Assembly (NCBI GenBank): GCA_017882545.1
Contig: JADGPG010000056.1
Location: forward strand, 1 to 64,000
DNA length: 64,000 nucleotides
Source: Thermoleophilia bacterium
GTDB taxonomy: Bacteria > Actinomycetota > Thermoleophilia > Miltoncostaeales > Miltoncostaeaceae
Reading direction: 5' to 3'
This document shows, piece after piece, positions 19,638-29,662 of the stretch. How positions within the stretch are numbered: the first letter of the stretch is position 1; the number at the start of each line of letters is the position of its first letter. Under the pieces are notes generated by a model. It did not search any database. It had not been told where the DNA came from and worked only from the letters and a program-made list of their open reading frames with translations. Position numbers and translations under genes: made by a program.

Positions 19638-20261
19638 ATGGCGTCGGACCGTTTGACGCTGGGTGTCGCAGCCCGGCTGTCGCGATACCTGCAGGTACTG
19701 ACCCAGGCCCGCAAGATGGGCAAGACGAGTATCTCCTCGCAGGCGATCTCCGAGTACACCGGGGTCAATCCGACCCAGATCCGCCGCGATCTGTCGGGGT
19801 TCGGGAAGTTCGGCAAGCGCGGCGTCGGTTACGACATCGACAGCCTGATCGAGCAGATCCGCAAGATCCTGCGGACCTCGGGGACGCACAACATCGCCCT
19901 GTTCGGTGCCGGCAACCTCGGCCAGGCGATCGCGAGTTCGAGCGTGTTCGGCGACCACGGCTTCCAGATCTCGGCGATCTTCGACGTGTCGCCGGAGCGG
20001 GTCGGGCAGAAGGTCGGCGACCTCACGATTCGGCATTACGACGCGTTCGCCGAGATTGCGGCGCGCGAGGGCATCATGGTCGGCGTCCTCGCCGTCCCGG
20101 GTGACGTCGCCCAGCACGTCGCCGACGACCTCGTCGCCGCCGGGGTGAAGATCATCTTCAACTATTCGGACGCGCTGCTGTCAGTGCCGTCGGACGTGAC
20201 GGTCCACACCTCCAGCCCGGCCGTCGAGCTCCTCTACGCGCTCTACTTCTATCTGAGCTAA
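19638..20261 (+). CDS. rex: Redox-sensing repressor Rex
   Basis: Rex senses the NADH/NAD+ ratio and represses respiratory or fermentative genes when NADH is low. The 207-residue protein has an N-terminal winged helix (SSQAISEYTGVNPTQIRRDL) and a Rossmann domain with FGAGNLGQA near 89-97 and the domain-swapped C-terminal helix VELLYALYFYLS. GGAGG lies 5 bases before the ATG at 19638. It stands alone between the tsa operon and the ybdK-like gene. I saw no convincing Rex operator nearby. Confidence 0.95.
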   Translation: MASDRLTLGVAARLSRYLQVLTQARKMGKTSISSQAISEYTGVNPTQIRRDLSGFGKFGKRGVGYDIDSLIEQIRKILRTSGTHNIALFGAGNLGQAIASSSVFGDHGFQISAIFDVSPERVGQKVGDLTIRHYDAFAEIAAREGIMVGVLAVPGDVAQHVADDLVAAGVKIIFNYSDALLSVPSDVTVHTSSPAVELLYALYFYLS

Positions 20262-20304
20262 TCCGGGCGGAGCCGGTTGCCGCGGCGGGCGCCACACGGG
20301 TCGC

Positions 20305-20310
20305 TAGAGT
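20305..20310 (+). promoter_or_regulatory. -10 box of the ybdK-mtnP operon
   Basis: TAGAGT lies 12 bases before the ATG at 20323. The mRNA would have at most a few untranslated bases and no ribosome binding site is visible. Confidence 0.4.
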
Positions 20311-20322
20311 TCGCTCTCGTTA

Positions 20323-21525
20323 ATGGCCGATCCCCACCACAACTCCGCGATACTTGCCGGCGTCCGCGAGCGGTTCGCGGAGTCCACCGACTTCACCGTC
20401 GGCCTCGAGGAGGAGTTCCAGATCCTCGATCCCGTGACGCTCGGGCTGGTCAACAGGTTCGAGGACCTCGTCGCCGCCGCGCCCGCGGACCTGCGACCGC
20501 ACCTGGCAGGTGAGTTGATCGCCAGCGAGGTCGAGCTCAAGACCTCCGCCCACGCCCGCCTTGGTGACGCCGCGCTCGAGCTCGCGCGTGGGCGGATCGC
20601 GCTGTGCGAGGTCGCCGACGAGCTCGGGTTGGCACTGGGGGCAACCGGCGTTCACCCATTCAGCCCGTGGACCCAGCAGCGCATCATCGACACGCCCCAC
20701 TACCGCCTGGTCGAGAACGAACTCGGATATGTCGCTTGGACCAACAACACCTGGGCGATGCACCTGCACTGCGGCATCCGCGGCGCGGACCGGGCCATCC
20801 AGGTCGCCACCCGGATGCGGAGCGTCCTCCCCGAGCTCCTCGCGCTGTCGGCAAACAGCCCGATCTTCGGCGGACGGGATACCCGGCTCGCCTCCACCCG
20901 CACCCAGACGTTCATCAAGAGCTTCCCCCGCTGCGGGATCCCGGACGCGTTTGCCGACTGGTCCGAGTATGCGGACCATGTCTGGTGGCTGGAACGGGCC
21001 GGGTCGATCACCGAGTCCACGCAGATCTGGTGGAGCGTCCGCCCGCATCATGCGTTCGGCACGATCGAGATCCGCATCTGCGACGCTCAGACAGAGCTCA
21101 GCGACACGCTGGGCATTGCGGCCCTCGCCTTGGGCCTGATTGCCGAATACTGCCGCCGCATCGACGACGGCGAGACGCTCACGACCCATCCGCGGTCGTT
21201 GATCGAGGAGAATCTGTGGCGATCCGAGCGCTACGGCCTCGACGGAGATCTGATCGACCTCGACACCGGCCGGACGCGTCCGACGCGCACCGCGATCGAG
21301 GATCTACTCGGCGCGGCGGACACCCACCGTGACACCGTCGGCCTCGGCCCGTGGCTCGATCGCGTCCCGGATATTCTCGTCCACGGCAACGGCGCGATCC
21401 GGCAGCGCGCCCTGCTCGACGCCCTCGGCGGCGACGTCCGCGCGATGCACGCCCACGTGGTCGAGCGCACGCGCGCGTCCGCGCACGAAGTCCTCACCCA
21501 CCATGCAACGGGAGTACAACGATGA
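20323..21525 (+). CDS. YbdK-type carboxylate-amine ligase (GCS2 family)
   Basis: A 400-residue member of the glutamate-cysteine ligase 2 family. The N-terminal GLEEEFQILD (metal and substrate glutamates), ELKTSAHARLG, TGVHPFSPW and the C-terminal FGTIEIRICDAQT are typical. E. coli YbdK has weak glutamate-cysteine ligase activity; actinobacterial relatives include EgtA-like and pupylation-related ligases, but no ergothioneine or pup genes lie nearby. The true amine substrate is unknown. The downstream DUF1844-like gene overlaps its stop (ATGA). Confidence 0.8.
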   Translation: MADPHHNSAILAGVRERFAESTDFTVGLEEEFQILDPVTLGLVNRFEDLVAAAPADLRPHLAGELIASEVELKTSAHARLGDAALELARGRIALCEVADELGLALGATGVHPFSPWTQQRIIDTPHYRLVENELGYVAWTNNTWAMHLHCGIRGADRAIQVATRMRSVLPELLALSANSPIFGGRDTRLASTRTQTFIKSFPRCGIPDAFADWSEYADHVWWLERAGSITESTQIWWSVRPHHAFGTIEIRICDAQTELSDTLGIAALALGLIAEYCRRIDDGETLTTHPRSLIEENLWRSERYGLDGDLIDLDTGRTRPTRTAIEDLLGAADTHRDTVGLGPWLDRVPDILVHGNGAIRQRALLDALGGDVRAMHAHVVERTRASAHEVLTHHATGVQR

Positions 21526-21935
21526 CCGACGACGCGCAGATCGAGCCGGACGCCCAGACTGACCCCCAGACGGCGTCGGAGGAGTTCGCCGCAGCCTTCG
21601 TCCATCACCTCGGCCGCACTCCGGTCCGCGATCTCGCGATCCAAGCCATGGCCACCCTCGCCGATGCCGCCGGGATCCGTATGGGGCTCGGTCCGGAAGG
21701 CGCCGCAGTCGCCGACCTGGCCCAGGCGCGTACCGCCATCGAGATCCTGCGCGCCCTCGTCGCCGCCGCCGATCAGGAGCTGGGCGCTGCCGCCACCCGG
21801 CCGTTCCGTGAGCCGTTGGCGCAGCTGCAGCTGGCCTACGCGAAGCTCACCGAGGCCAACGCCGCACCGGGCGCAAGCCCGGGGCCAGACACCTCAGGCC
21901 GCCTGTGGGTGCCCCCGAGCGGCCGTACCGAGTGA
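21522..21935 (+). CDS. DUF1844-like helical protein
   Basis: A 137-residue, mostly helical protein. After a disordered acidic start, the stretch from FAAAFVHHLG to LAYAKLTE resembles DUF1844: Gly-rich turn GLGPEGAAVADL, then a long helix with Ala-Arg-x-Ala-Ile-x-x-Leu. No catalytic residues stand out and I cannot give it a function. It overlaps the ybdK-like gene upstream and mtnP downstream by 4 bases each, so all three are translationally coupled. Confidence 0.7.
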   Translation: MTDDAQIEPDAQTDPQTASEEFAAAFVHHLGRTPVRDLAIQAMATLADAAGIRMGLGPEGAAVADLAQARTAIEILRALVAAADQELGAAATRPFREPLAQLQLAYAKLTEANAAPGASPGPDTSGRLWVPPSGRTE

Positions 21936-22729
21936 CCCGTCCGATGGTCGGGATCATCGGTGGCTCCGGCTTCTACCGGCTCCTCGACGACGCCGAGATG
22001 CGCACCATGCACACCCCCTACGGCGACCCGTCTGCTCCGCTGGCCCTCGGCACGGTGGCCGAGGTTCCGGTGGCATTCCTGCCCCGCCACGGCGTCGATC
22101 ACGAGTTTCCGCCCCACGCGATCAATTCCCGGGCGAACCTGTGGGCACTGCGTGAGGCGGGGGCGAGCTGGGTGATCGCGCCGTGCGCGTCGGGGAGCCT
22201 GCAACCGCACGTCCGCGTCGGAGATTTCGTGGTCTGCGACCAGTACATCGACCGCACACATGCCCGCCGCGACACCTACTTCGACGGACCCGAGGCGGTC
22301 CACGTGTCCGCCGCGGACCCGTTCTCGCCCCTGCTGCGCACGCACCTGATCGACGGCTGCCGCCACCTCGGCATCCCGGTGCACGACCGCGGCACCGTCG
22401 TGGTGATCCAGGGGCCCCGCTTCTCGACCCGCGCCGAGAGCCGGTGGTACAGCGCGATGGGCTGGGATGTCATCAACATGACCGCCTATCCCGAAGCCCA
22501 CCTCGCGCGGGAGCTCTGCCTGAGCTACGCCAACGTCAGCCTGGTGACCGACTACGACGTGGGTCTCGAGGGGATGGCCGACGTCCCGGCCGTGTCGGCG
22601 CAAGAGGTCGCCGCAGTCGTCGCCCGCAACAACGAGCGGGTTCGCGACTTACTCTTCTCGGTGATTCCGCGCCTGCCGGCAGATCCGGATCCGCATTGCA
22701 CGACCGCACTGGATGGCGCACGGATCTAG
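21932..22729 (+). CDS. mtnP: S-methyl-5'-thioadenosine phosphorylase (MTAP/PNP family)
   Basis: It splits methylthioadenosine with phosphate into adenine and methylthioribose-1-phosphate, the first step of methionine salvage. The 265-residue protein has VGIIGGSGFY, the phosphate-binding PRHGVDHEFPPHAINSRAN, GTVVVIQGPRFSTRAES, NMTAYPEAHLARE and VTDYDVG. An Asp after TDYD supports a 6-aminopurine nucleoside over guanosine, though hypoxanthine-type activity is possible. The GTG at 21932 overlaps the previous stop; an ATG at 21944 is an alternative start. The adenine made could feed the adenosine kinase branch. Confidence 0.85.
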   Translation: MTRPMVGIIGGSGFYRLLDDAEMRTMHTPYGDPSAPLALGTVAEVPVAFLPRHGVDHEFPPHAINSRANLWALREAGASWVIAPCASGSLQPHVRVGDFVVCDQYIDRTHARRDTYFDGPEAVHVSAADPFSPLLRTHLIDGCRHLGIPVHDRGTVVVIQGPRFSTRAESRWYSAMGWDVINMTAYPEAHLARELCLSYANVSLVTDYDVGLEGMADVPAVSAQEVAAVVARNNERVRDLLFSVIPRLPADPDPHCTTALDGARI

Positions 22730-22959
22730 GCCGTTGGCGGTCACTGCCGTCCTGGTGGGGGCAAGCTCAGCGACTTTGCCCGCTAGACGCGAGCTTTCAC
22801 GACGCATCATCCGGTGCGGTGTGGTAGAAACGTCCGGGTTTTTTTGGATCCGCTGCGTGCACTGCACCGTCCCTAGTGCGGGTGCCCGCGCTGCGCGCTT
22901 CGTTCACGCAGATCACGCGATTCGGTCGTGGCTGCGCACATATACCTCGGAGGACACTC
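22730..22959 (+). promoter_or_regulatory. Leader region of the pyrophosphatase gene
   Basis: This is the longest gene-free stretch in the window, 230 bases. It holds a small stem, GGGCAA with TTGCCC (about 22758-22781), a TGTGGTAGAAA segment near 22820 that could be an extended -10 region, and a run of seven T near 22840. TATACC (22941-22946) is a weaker -10 candidate close to the GGAGG that serves the gene. The exact start of transcription cannot be fixed by eye. Confidence 0.4.
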
Positions 22960-25083
<2,124 letters not shown>

Positions 25084-25097
25084 CGCACCGCGCACCC

Positions 25098-25128
25098 CCC
25101 GCGGCGTTCCTTCCGGGCGCGCCGCGGG
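25098..25128 (+). terminator. Terminator of the pyrophosphatase gene
   Basis: CCCGCGGCG (25098-25106) pairs with CGCCGCGGG (25120-25128) around a 13-base loop, 15 bases after the stop codon. No U-tract is present. Confidence 0.6.
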
Positions 25129-25151
25129 TCCGTGCACGCCCCCAGGCTTGG

Positions 25152-25157
25152 TAGTCT
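25152..25157 (+). promoter_or_regulatory. -10 box of the GRAM-like gene (leaderless)
   Basis: TAGTCT lies 6 bases before the ATG at 25164, a clear case of the leaderless arrangement. Confidence 0.55.
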
Positions 25158-25163
25158 CGCCGC

Positions 25164-25619
25164 ATGGCCAAGACTGCCGACCACACATCCAAGCTCCCGC
25201 GCAAGCCGCACGCACCGAAGCCGCGCCCGGACGAGCACGTTCGCAAGCGCTCGGGCGCCGATCTCCAGAACGGCTGGCTCGCGCGCCACGGCACGCTGAC
25301 GCTGACCGACGAGCGCCTGGTGTTCGTGCCGACCCCGCTCGATACCGGGCTCGGAGCGAAACGCCGCGAGATGTTGCTCGGCGACATCGACACGCTCGAG
25401 CGGTTCCCGCGCGACCCGAACAGCATGTCCCAGGGGGGCAAGCGTGCCCGCATGCTGGTCCACACCGACGAGTGCATCTACGAGTTCATGGTCCCGGACC
25501 TGGACTCCTGGATCGACACCATGGAAAAGATGTTCGTGCTTCGCGAACAGCGCGGCGACGGCCCCCGGCCGCCCGTGCTGCGCGAGGGCATTGAGAACTT
25601 CATGCTCCTGGACGAATAG
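25164..25619 (+). CDS. GRAM/PH-like domain protein
   Basis: A 151-residue soluble protein. After a basic, Pro/Lys-rich tail of about 30 residues, a compact beta-rich region (GWLARHGTLTLTDERLVFVP, then a helix with DSWIDTMEKMF) resembles GRAM or bacterial PH domains, which bind lipids or other proteins. This is a pattern match by eye, not a confirmed family. It is a single gene with its own promoter between hppA and the cysteine-related cluster. No function is known. Confidence 0.65.
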   Translation: MAKTADHTSKLPRKPHAPKPRPDEHVRKRSGADLQNGWLARHGTLTLTDERLVFVPTPLDTGLGAKRREMLLGDIDTLERFPRDPNSMSQGGKRARMLVHTDECIYEFMVPDLDSWIDTMEKMFVLREQRGDGPRPPVLREGIENFMLLDE

Positions 25620-25651
25620 GCCGATCGCGCGCGGAATGGCCGCGCGTCGGG

Positions 25652-25657
25652 TAAACT
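25652..25657 (+). promoter_or_regulatory. -10 box of the Rrf2-adenosine kinase-cysK operon
   Basis: TAAACT lies about 30 bases before the ATG at 25688, giving a short leader with a GGAAGA sequence. A start codon at 25665 next to the box is out of frame with the regulator. Confidence 0.5.
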
Positions 25658-25687
25658 TCCAGAAATGCCCGGAAGATTCCCTGGTTT

Positions 25688-26107
25688 ATGTCCTCGATAA
25701 TTGCCATTAGCGACAAGAGCCGATCGGCCATCGTCGCCCTCACCGAGCTTGCCCGGCATGGGGAGTCCGGCCCCGTGCCGATTGTCGAGATCAGCGAAGC
25801 CCGGGATATTCCGCTCCACGTCTTGGAGCAGCTATTCGCCTCGCTGCGGCGCGCGGGCATCCTTGCCAGCCAACGGGGAGTCAAGGGCGGGTACTCATTT
25901 CTACGGCCGCCCGCCGACGTCACGCTGCTCGCCGTCGTTGAAACCGTCGACGGACGCCTGGGATCGATCGACGCCGACCGCGCCGGCGTCGACATCGTGT
26001 GGCAGCAGGCTCGGGATCTGCTTGTCGGACTTCTCGGAGAGCGCTCCATCGCCGACATGGTCGACGAGGAAGAGCGAGTGTCCGAGACCCCAATGTTCTA
26101 CATCTGA
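25688..26107 (+). CDS. Rrf2-family regulator lacking cysteines (CymR-like)
   Basis: A 139-residue Rrf2-family winged-helix regulator. HTH region VEISEARDIPLHVLEQLFASLRR is followed by the wing GVKGGYSF. It has no cysteine at all, so it cannot bind the iron-sulfur cluster of IscR or NsrR. That matches CymR, the cysteine-metabolism repressor that works through CysK. Two genes downstream is cysK, with cysE beyond, which supports a role in sulfur control. This functional link is inferred from context. Confidence 0.82.
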   Translation: MSSIIAISDKSRSAIVALTELARHGESGPVPIVEISEARDIPLHVLEQLFASLRRAGILASQRGVKGGYSFLRPPADVTLLAVVETVDGRLGSIDADRAGVDIVWQQARDLLVGLLGERSIADMVDEEERVSETPMFYI

Positions 26108-26118
26108 GCCGGAGCGCC

Positions 26119-27144
26119 GTGCCGCCGAGTCCTGCTCCGACCGACCCCCGGTTCGACATCGTCGGGATCGGCAATGCGATTGTCGACGTGGTCGCCCAAT
26201 CGGATGTCCGCTTTCTCGAACATCACGACCTCCACATGGGGTCGATGGTGCTGGTCGACGAACCGCAGGCAAATGATCTCTATGCGCAGATGGGCCCGGC
26301 AATCGAGGTATCCGGGGGAAGCTGCGCAAATACCGTCGCGGGGGCCTCTGCGCTCGGAAGTAGGGTCGCGTTCATCGGCAAGGTGGCTGACGACGAGCTT
26401 GGCGTGATCTTCCGCCATGACCTGACGAGCCTGGGCGTGCACTTCGACACGCCGGCGGCGGCGGACGGCCCGTCGACCGCACGCTGCCTGATCTTCGTGA
26501 CCCCAGACGCCCAGCGGACGATGGCGACCTATCTCGGTGCGTGCACCGAGCTCGGCCCCGAGGACATCGACACCGACCTCATCGCCGCCGGACGGTTCGT
26601 CTACCTGGAGGGCTATCTCTGGGACCCACCGCAGGCCAAGGCGGCACTGCGTGCGGCGATCGACATCGCACACGACGCCGGCCGTAAGGTCGCCATGACG
26701 CTGTCGGATCCCTTCTGTGTCGCCCGGCACCGCGATGAGTTTCGCGCGCTGGTCGACGGTCCCATCGACATCCTGTTCGCCAACCAGATCGAAGCGGAAT
26801 CCCTCGTCGGGGTAACCGACGTCTGGGACGCCGTCAATGCGCTCCAGGGCACCTGCGAGGTCGTCGTGATCACGCGGGGCGACCAGGGTTCAATCGTCGT
26901 CACCGCAGACCAGGTCCACGAGGTCGCCCCGGTGCACGTGCCCGACGTGATCGACAGCACCGGCGCCGGCGACCTCTATGCCGCGGGCTTCCTCCACGGA
27001 CTTGCGTCCGGGTGGGACCTTGTGCGGTGTGCCAAGGCCGGATCAGCAGCCGCAGCGGAAGTGATCGGACATTTCGGTGCGCGTCCCGCACGGGACCTCA
27101 ATGAGGTCGTGCGCACCGCAACTCGCCAGGAGGGAACGGCATGA
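26119..27144 (+). CDS. Adenosine kinase (PfkB family)
   Basis: A PfkB-family kinase of 341 residues, probably adenosine kinase. The N-terminal [30 protein letters not shown], the long GLYL-type block [14 protein letters not shown], and ALTLSD-like MTLSDPFCV match bacterial adenosine kinases. The C-terminal [16 protein letters not shown] holds the catalytic Asp. Other sugar kinases share the fold, so substrate is inferred. The GTG at 26119 is chosen because the reading frame before it overlaps the regulator gene. It overlaps cysK by 4 bases. Confidence 0.82.
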   Translation: MPPSPAPTDPRFDIVGIGNAIVDVVAQSDVRFLEHHDLHMGSMVLVDEPQANDLYAQMGPAIEVSGGSCANTVAGASALGSRVAFIGKVADDELGVIFRHDLTSLGVHFDTPAAADGPSTARCLIFVTPDAQRTMATYLGACTELGPEDIDTDLIAAGRFVYLEGYLWDPPQAKAALRAAIDIAHDAGRKVAMTLSDPFCVARHRDEFRALVDGPIDILFANQIEAESLVGVTDVWDAVNALQGTCEVVVITRGDQGSIVVTADQVHEVAPVHVPDVIDSTGAGDLYAAGFLHGLASGWDLVRCAKAGSAAAAEVIGHFGARPARDLNEVVRTATRQEGTA

Positions 27145-28094
27145 GCACCACCAGCGTGGCAGGGCCCCCGAAGATTGCGAATTCGATCACGGAGCTGATT
27201 GGGCGGACGCCGCTTGTCCGACTCAAGATTGCTGAGGACACCGGGGCCACCGTGCTCGGCAAGCTTGAGTCGTTCAACCCCGCCGGGAGTGTCAAGGACC
27301 GGATCGGGCTGGCCATGATCGAGGCCGCCGAACGGGACGGGCTGATCTCCCCCGGCGCGAGCGTGATCATCGAGCCCACGTCCGGGAATACCGGGATCGC
27401 GCTCTCATTCGTCGCCGCCGCAAAGGGGTACCGCTGCATTCTGACGATGCCCGAAACGATGAGCTTGGAGCGACGCGCGCTCTTGGCCGCCTACGGTGCT
27501 GAGCTAGTACTCACCCCGGGACCCGAAGGCATGCGAGGCGCCATCGCCCGCGCCGAAGAGCTGGCCCGGACCACTCCCGGAAGCTTTCTGCCGCAGCAGT
27601 TCCTGAACGCTGCCAACCCCGAGATCCACCGCAGGACGACCGCGGAGGAGATCTGGCAGGACACCGGCGGGGAGGTCGACTTCCTGGTCGCCGGCGTGGG
27701 TACCGGCGGGAGCATCACCGGGATCGCCGAGATCCTGCGCGAGCGGCGTCCGGGCTTTCACGGGATCGCCGTCGAGCCCACCGACTCGCCGGTGCTGTCC
27801 GGGGGGCAGCCGGGTCCGCACAAGATCCAGGGCATCGGTGCCGGATTCATTCCGGGCGTCCTCAACACGGACGCCTATGACGAGGTCATCACCTGCCGCG
27901 TCGAGGATGCATACGAGACGTCACGGCGTCTTGCCCGGGGCGAGGGCATCCTCGTCGGCATCTCGTCCGGCGCGAACGTCTGGGCGGCGCTCGAGGTTGC
28001 GCGCCGACCGGAGAACGCCGGCAAGACCATCGTGACGATTCTGTGCGACACCGGCGAGCGCTACCTGTCGACGCCCCTGTTCAGCGACGGCTGA
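27141..28094 (+). CDS. cysK: O-acetylserine sulfhydrylase (cysteine synthase A)
   Basis: CysK makes cysteine from O-acetylserine and sulfide with PLP. The 317 residues include [11 protein letters not shown] with the PLP Lys52, [20 protein letters not shown] for the PLP phosphate and [12 protein letters not shown] at the C-terminus. The ATG at 27141 overlaps the kinase stop and is preceded by GGAGGG. CysE, its pathway and complex partner, lies 750 bases on. If the Rrf2 protein acts like CymR, CysK could also be its partner. Confidence 0.96.
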   Translation: MSTTSVAGPPKIANSITELIGRTPLVRLKIAEDTGATVLGKLESFNPAGSVKDRIGLAMIEAAERDGLISPGASVIIEPTSGNTGIALSFVAAAKGYRCILTMPETMSLERRALLAAYGAELVLTPGPEGMRGAIARAEELARTTPGSFLPQQFLNAANPEIHRRTTAEEIWQDTGGEVDFLVAGVGTGGSITGIAEILRERRPGFHGIAVEPTDSPVLSGGQPGPHKIQGIGAGFIPGVLNTDAYDEVITCRVEDAYETSRRLARGEGILVGISSGANVWAALEVARRPENAGKTIVTILCDTGERYLSTPLFSDG

Positions 28095-28106
28095 GCCGGA
28101 GGATTC

Positions 28107-28137
28107 CTACCGCGCCGCCGCAGGCGCGGCGCGGTAG
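28107..28137. terminator. Shared hairpin between cysK and the GNAT gene
   Basis: A 12-base-pair perfect stem (28107-28118 with 28126-28137) begins on the stop codon of the minus-strand GNAT gene and lies 13 bases after the cysK stop. It can act on both converging transcripts, and its bases also encode the GNAT C-terminus. Confidence 0.65.
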
Positions 28138-28820
28138 ATCATCAGCACGCGGCGCCCGCGGGCGCGGAAGCCGAGTCGCCCGAGAAACGTGCCCGCACCG
28201 GTGCCGTCTTCGCCAAATGCCAGCAGATGCGTGCCGCGGACCGCACGCACGTCGCGAGCTGCATGGGCCACCAGTTGCCGGGCGATCCCGGCGCGGCGGG
28301 AGCCCGGTACAACCCCGAGCCAGTCGATCAGGCCGTCCGGCAGGTTGGCATGCGCGAATCCGACGACACGGCCCTCAGTCGTTCGGGCGATCCGGAACGA
28401 CCCCTGGCCGGCGCCCCACTCGTACCCGGACGGCGAGCCGAGCTCTCGGAACGCCGCGAGCCCGTCCATCGCCTCGGCCTCGGCGGCCGTAAACGCCGGC
28501 GCCCATTGGTTCTCGTAGGGCACGACCTCGATGCCCGACACCCGCGGGGCATCAAGCCCTTCGGCAGATCGCGCAAACAACGACCCGCGGGCGTACTCGA
28601 CAAAGCCCCGGGACTCGAGCAGCTGGCGCAGGGCGTCGTCGTCCCCGTCGATCTCGACATCCCAGGGCGGCTCGGACAACTGATCGAGCAACGCGTCGAG
28701 TGCGGCACCGTCGCGGGCCTGGAGGCCCTCCAAACGGATGGCGAGCGCCGTCGGCGATGGCCCGAGGCGACAGGTCGCCCCCGGCGCATTGACGGCAGGC
28801 CCGACGGGAGGAGTTTCCAT
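28107..28820 (-). CDS. GNAT-family acetyltransferase
   Basis: A 237-residue protein with a C-terminal GNAT domain. Acetyl-CoA motif A is GVVPGSRRAGIARQLVAHA, and LGRLGFRARGRRVLMIYRAA closes the fold. An N-terminal region of about 100 residues (GLQARDGAALDALLDQLSE) looks like a degenerate second GNAT half, so this may be a tandem-GNAT protein. Substrate is unknown. It is transcribed away from cysE from an overlapping promoter and is convergent with cysK. Confidence 0.78.
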   Translation of the reverse strand: METPPVGPAVNAPGATCRLGPSPTALAIRLEGLQARDGAALDALLDQLSEPPWDVEIDGDDDALRQLLESRGFVEYARGSLFARSAEGLDAPRVSGIEVVPYENQWAPAFTAAEAEAMDGLAAFRELGSPSGYEWGAGQGSFRIARTTEGRVVGFAHANLPDGLIDWLGVVPGSRRAGIARQLVAHAARDVRAVRGTHLLAFGEDGTGAGTFLGRLGFRARGRRVLMIYRAAPAAAR

Positions 28821-28826
28821 ACAAAG

Positions 28827-28836
28827 AGCCTATACT
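28827..28836. promoter_or_regulatory. Overlapping divergent -10 boxes of the GNAT gene and cysE
   Basis: Minus-strand TAGGCT (28827-28832) lies 6 bases before the GNAT ATG; plus-strand TATACT (28831-28836) lies 7 bases before the cysE ATG. The two boxes share two base pairs, so the promoters should exclude one another. Both mRNAs would be leaderless. Confidence 0.6.
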
Positions 28837-28843
28837 CAGGATC

Positions 28844-29602
28844 ATGGTCGCCAACAGGCGCGGCAGGTCCGCCCACGCCAAACGACGTCTTTCGGCCGTG
28901 CTGAACACGGTGCGCGACGACCTCAGGGCGGCGCGCGATCGGGACCCCGCCGCACACTCAACCAGTGAGATCCTGCTCTACCAGGGCCTACACGCCGTCT
29001 GGATGCATCGTGCGGCCCACGCACTCTACGTTCGGGGGCACCGCTTCTCGGCGCGGCTCGTCTCACAGGTGTCGCGCTTCCTGACCGGCATCGAGATTCA
29101 TCCCGGGGCCCGCATCGGCCGCGGGCTGTTCATCGATCACGGCATGGGCGTCGTGATCGGCGAAACGACCGAGATCGGCGATGACGTCACCCTGTACCAG
29201 GGAGTCACCTTGGGCGGCACCGGCAAGCAGGGCGGCAAGCGGCACCCGACCGTCGGCGACCGCGTGATCGTTGGTACCGGTGCCCAAGTCTTGGGGCCCC
29301 TGGTCATCGGCGAGGATGCCAAGATCGGCGCCGGCGCCATCGTCATCAAGGACGTGCCCGCCGAGACGACGGTCGTCGGGAACCCGGGACGCCCGGTGGC
29401 GATCTCGGGACGGCGCGTGTCGGGACCCGAGCTCGAGCACACCCGCCTGCCCGACCCGGTCGCGGAGTCGCTGGAGAGCCTGACGCGCCGCATCACCGAA
29501 CTCGAGCACCAACTGGGGAGCACCCAAGGCGGGCCCGAGGCACCGCCGGCCCCCCGACCACCCACGCCGGGTCCCGAGGTCCGCACCCCGCGCAAGGGCT
29601 GA
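28844..29602 (+). CDS. cysE: Serine O-acetyltransferase
   Basis: CysE makes O-acetylserine, the CysK substrate. The 252-residue protein has the N-terminal helical part and a left-handed beta-helix with hexapeptide repeats (GIEIHPGARIGRGLFIDHG, IGDDVTLYQGVTLGGTGK with the catalytic His region, VIGEDAKIGAGAIVIKDVP). It lacks the long N-terminal extension of E. coli CysE, like EpsC/CysE of Gram-positives. The C-terminus is a Pro-rich tail ending RTPRKG rather than the usual short Ile-ended tail that inserts into CysK. Confidence 0.93.
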   Translation: MVANRRGRSAHAKRRLSAVLNTVRDDLRAARDRDPAAHSTSEILLYQGLHAVWMHRAAHALYVRGHRFSARLVSQVSRFLTGIEIHPGARIGRGLFIDHGMGVVIGETTEIGDDVTLYQGVTLGGTGKQGGKRHPTVGDRVIVGTGAQVLGPLVIGEDAKIGAGAIVIKDVPAETTVVGNPGRPVAISGRRVSGPELEHTRLPDPVAESLESLTRRITELEHQLGSTQGGPEAPPAPRPPTPGPEVRTPRKG

Positions 29603-29647
29603 CCGCGGCGCTGAACGACCGGGGTCCGCTCACGATGGACGGACCGG

Positions 29648-29653
29648 TACAAT
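29648..29653 (+). promoter_or_regulatory. -10 box of the pcrA-folD-fno operon
   Basis: TACAAT lies 9 bases before the GTG at 29663, with no ribosome binding site between. Probably leaderless. Confidence 0.5.
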
Positions 29654-29662
29654 CCGGGTGCG

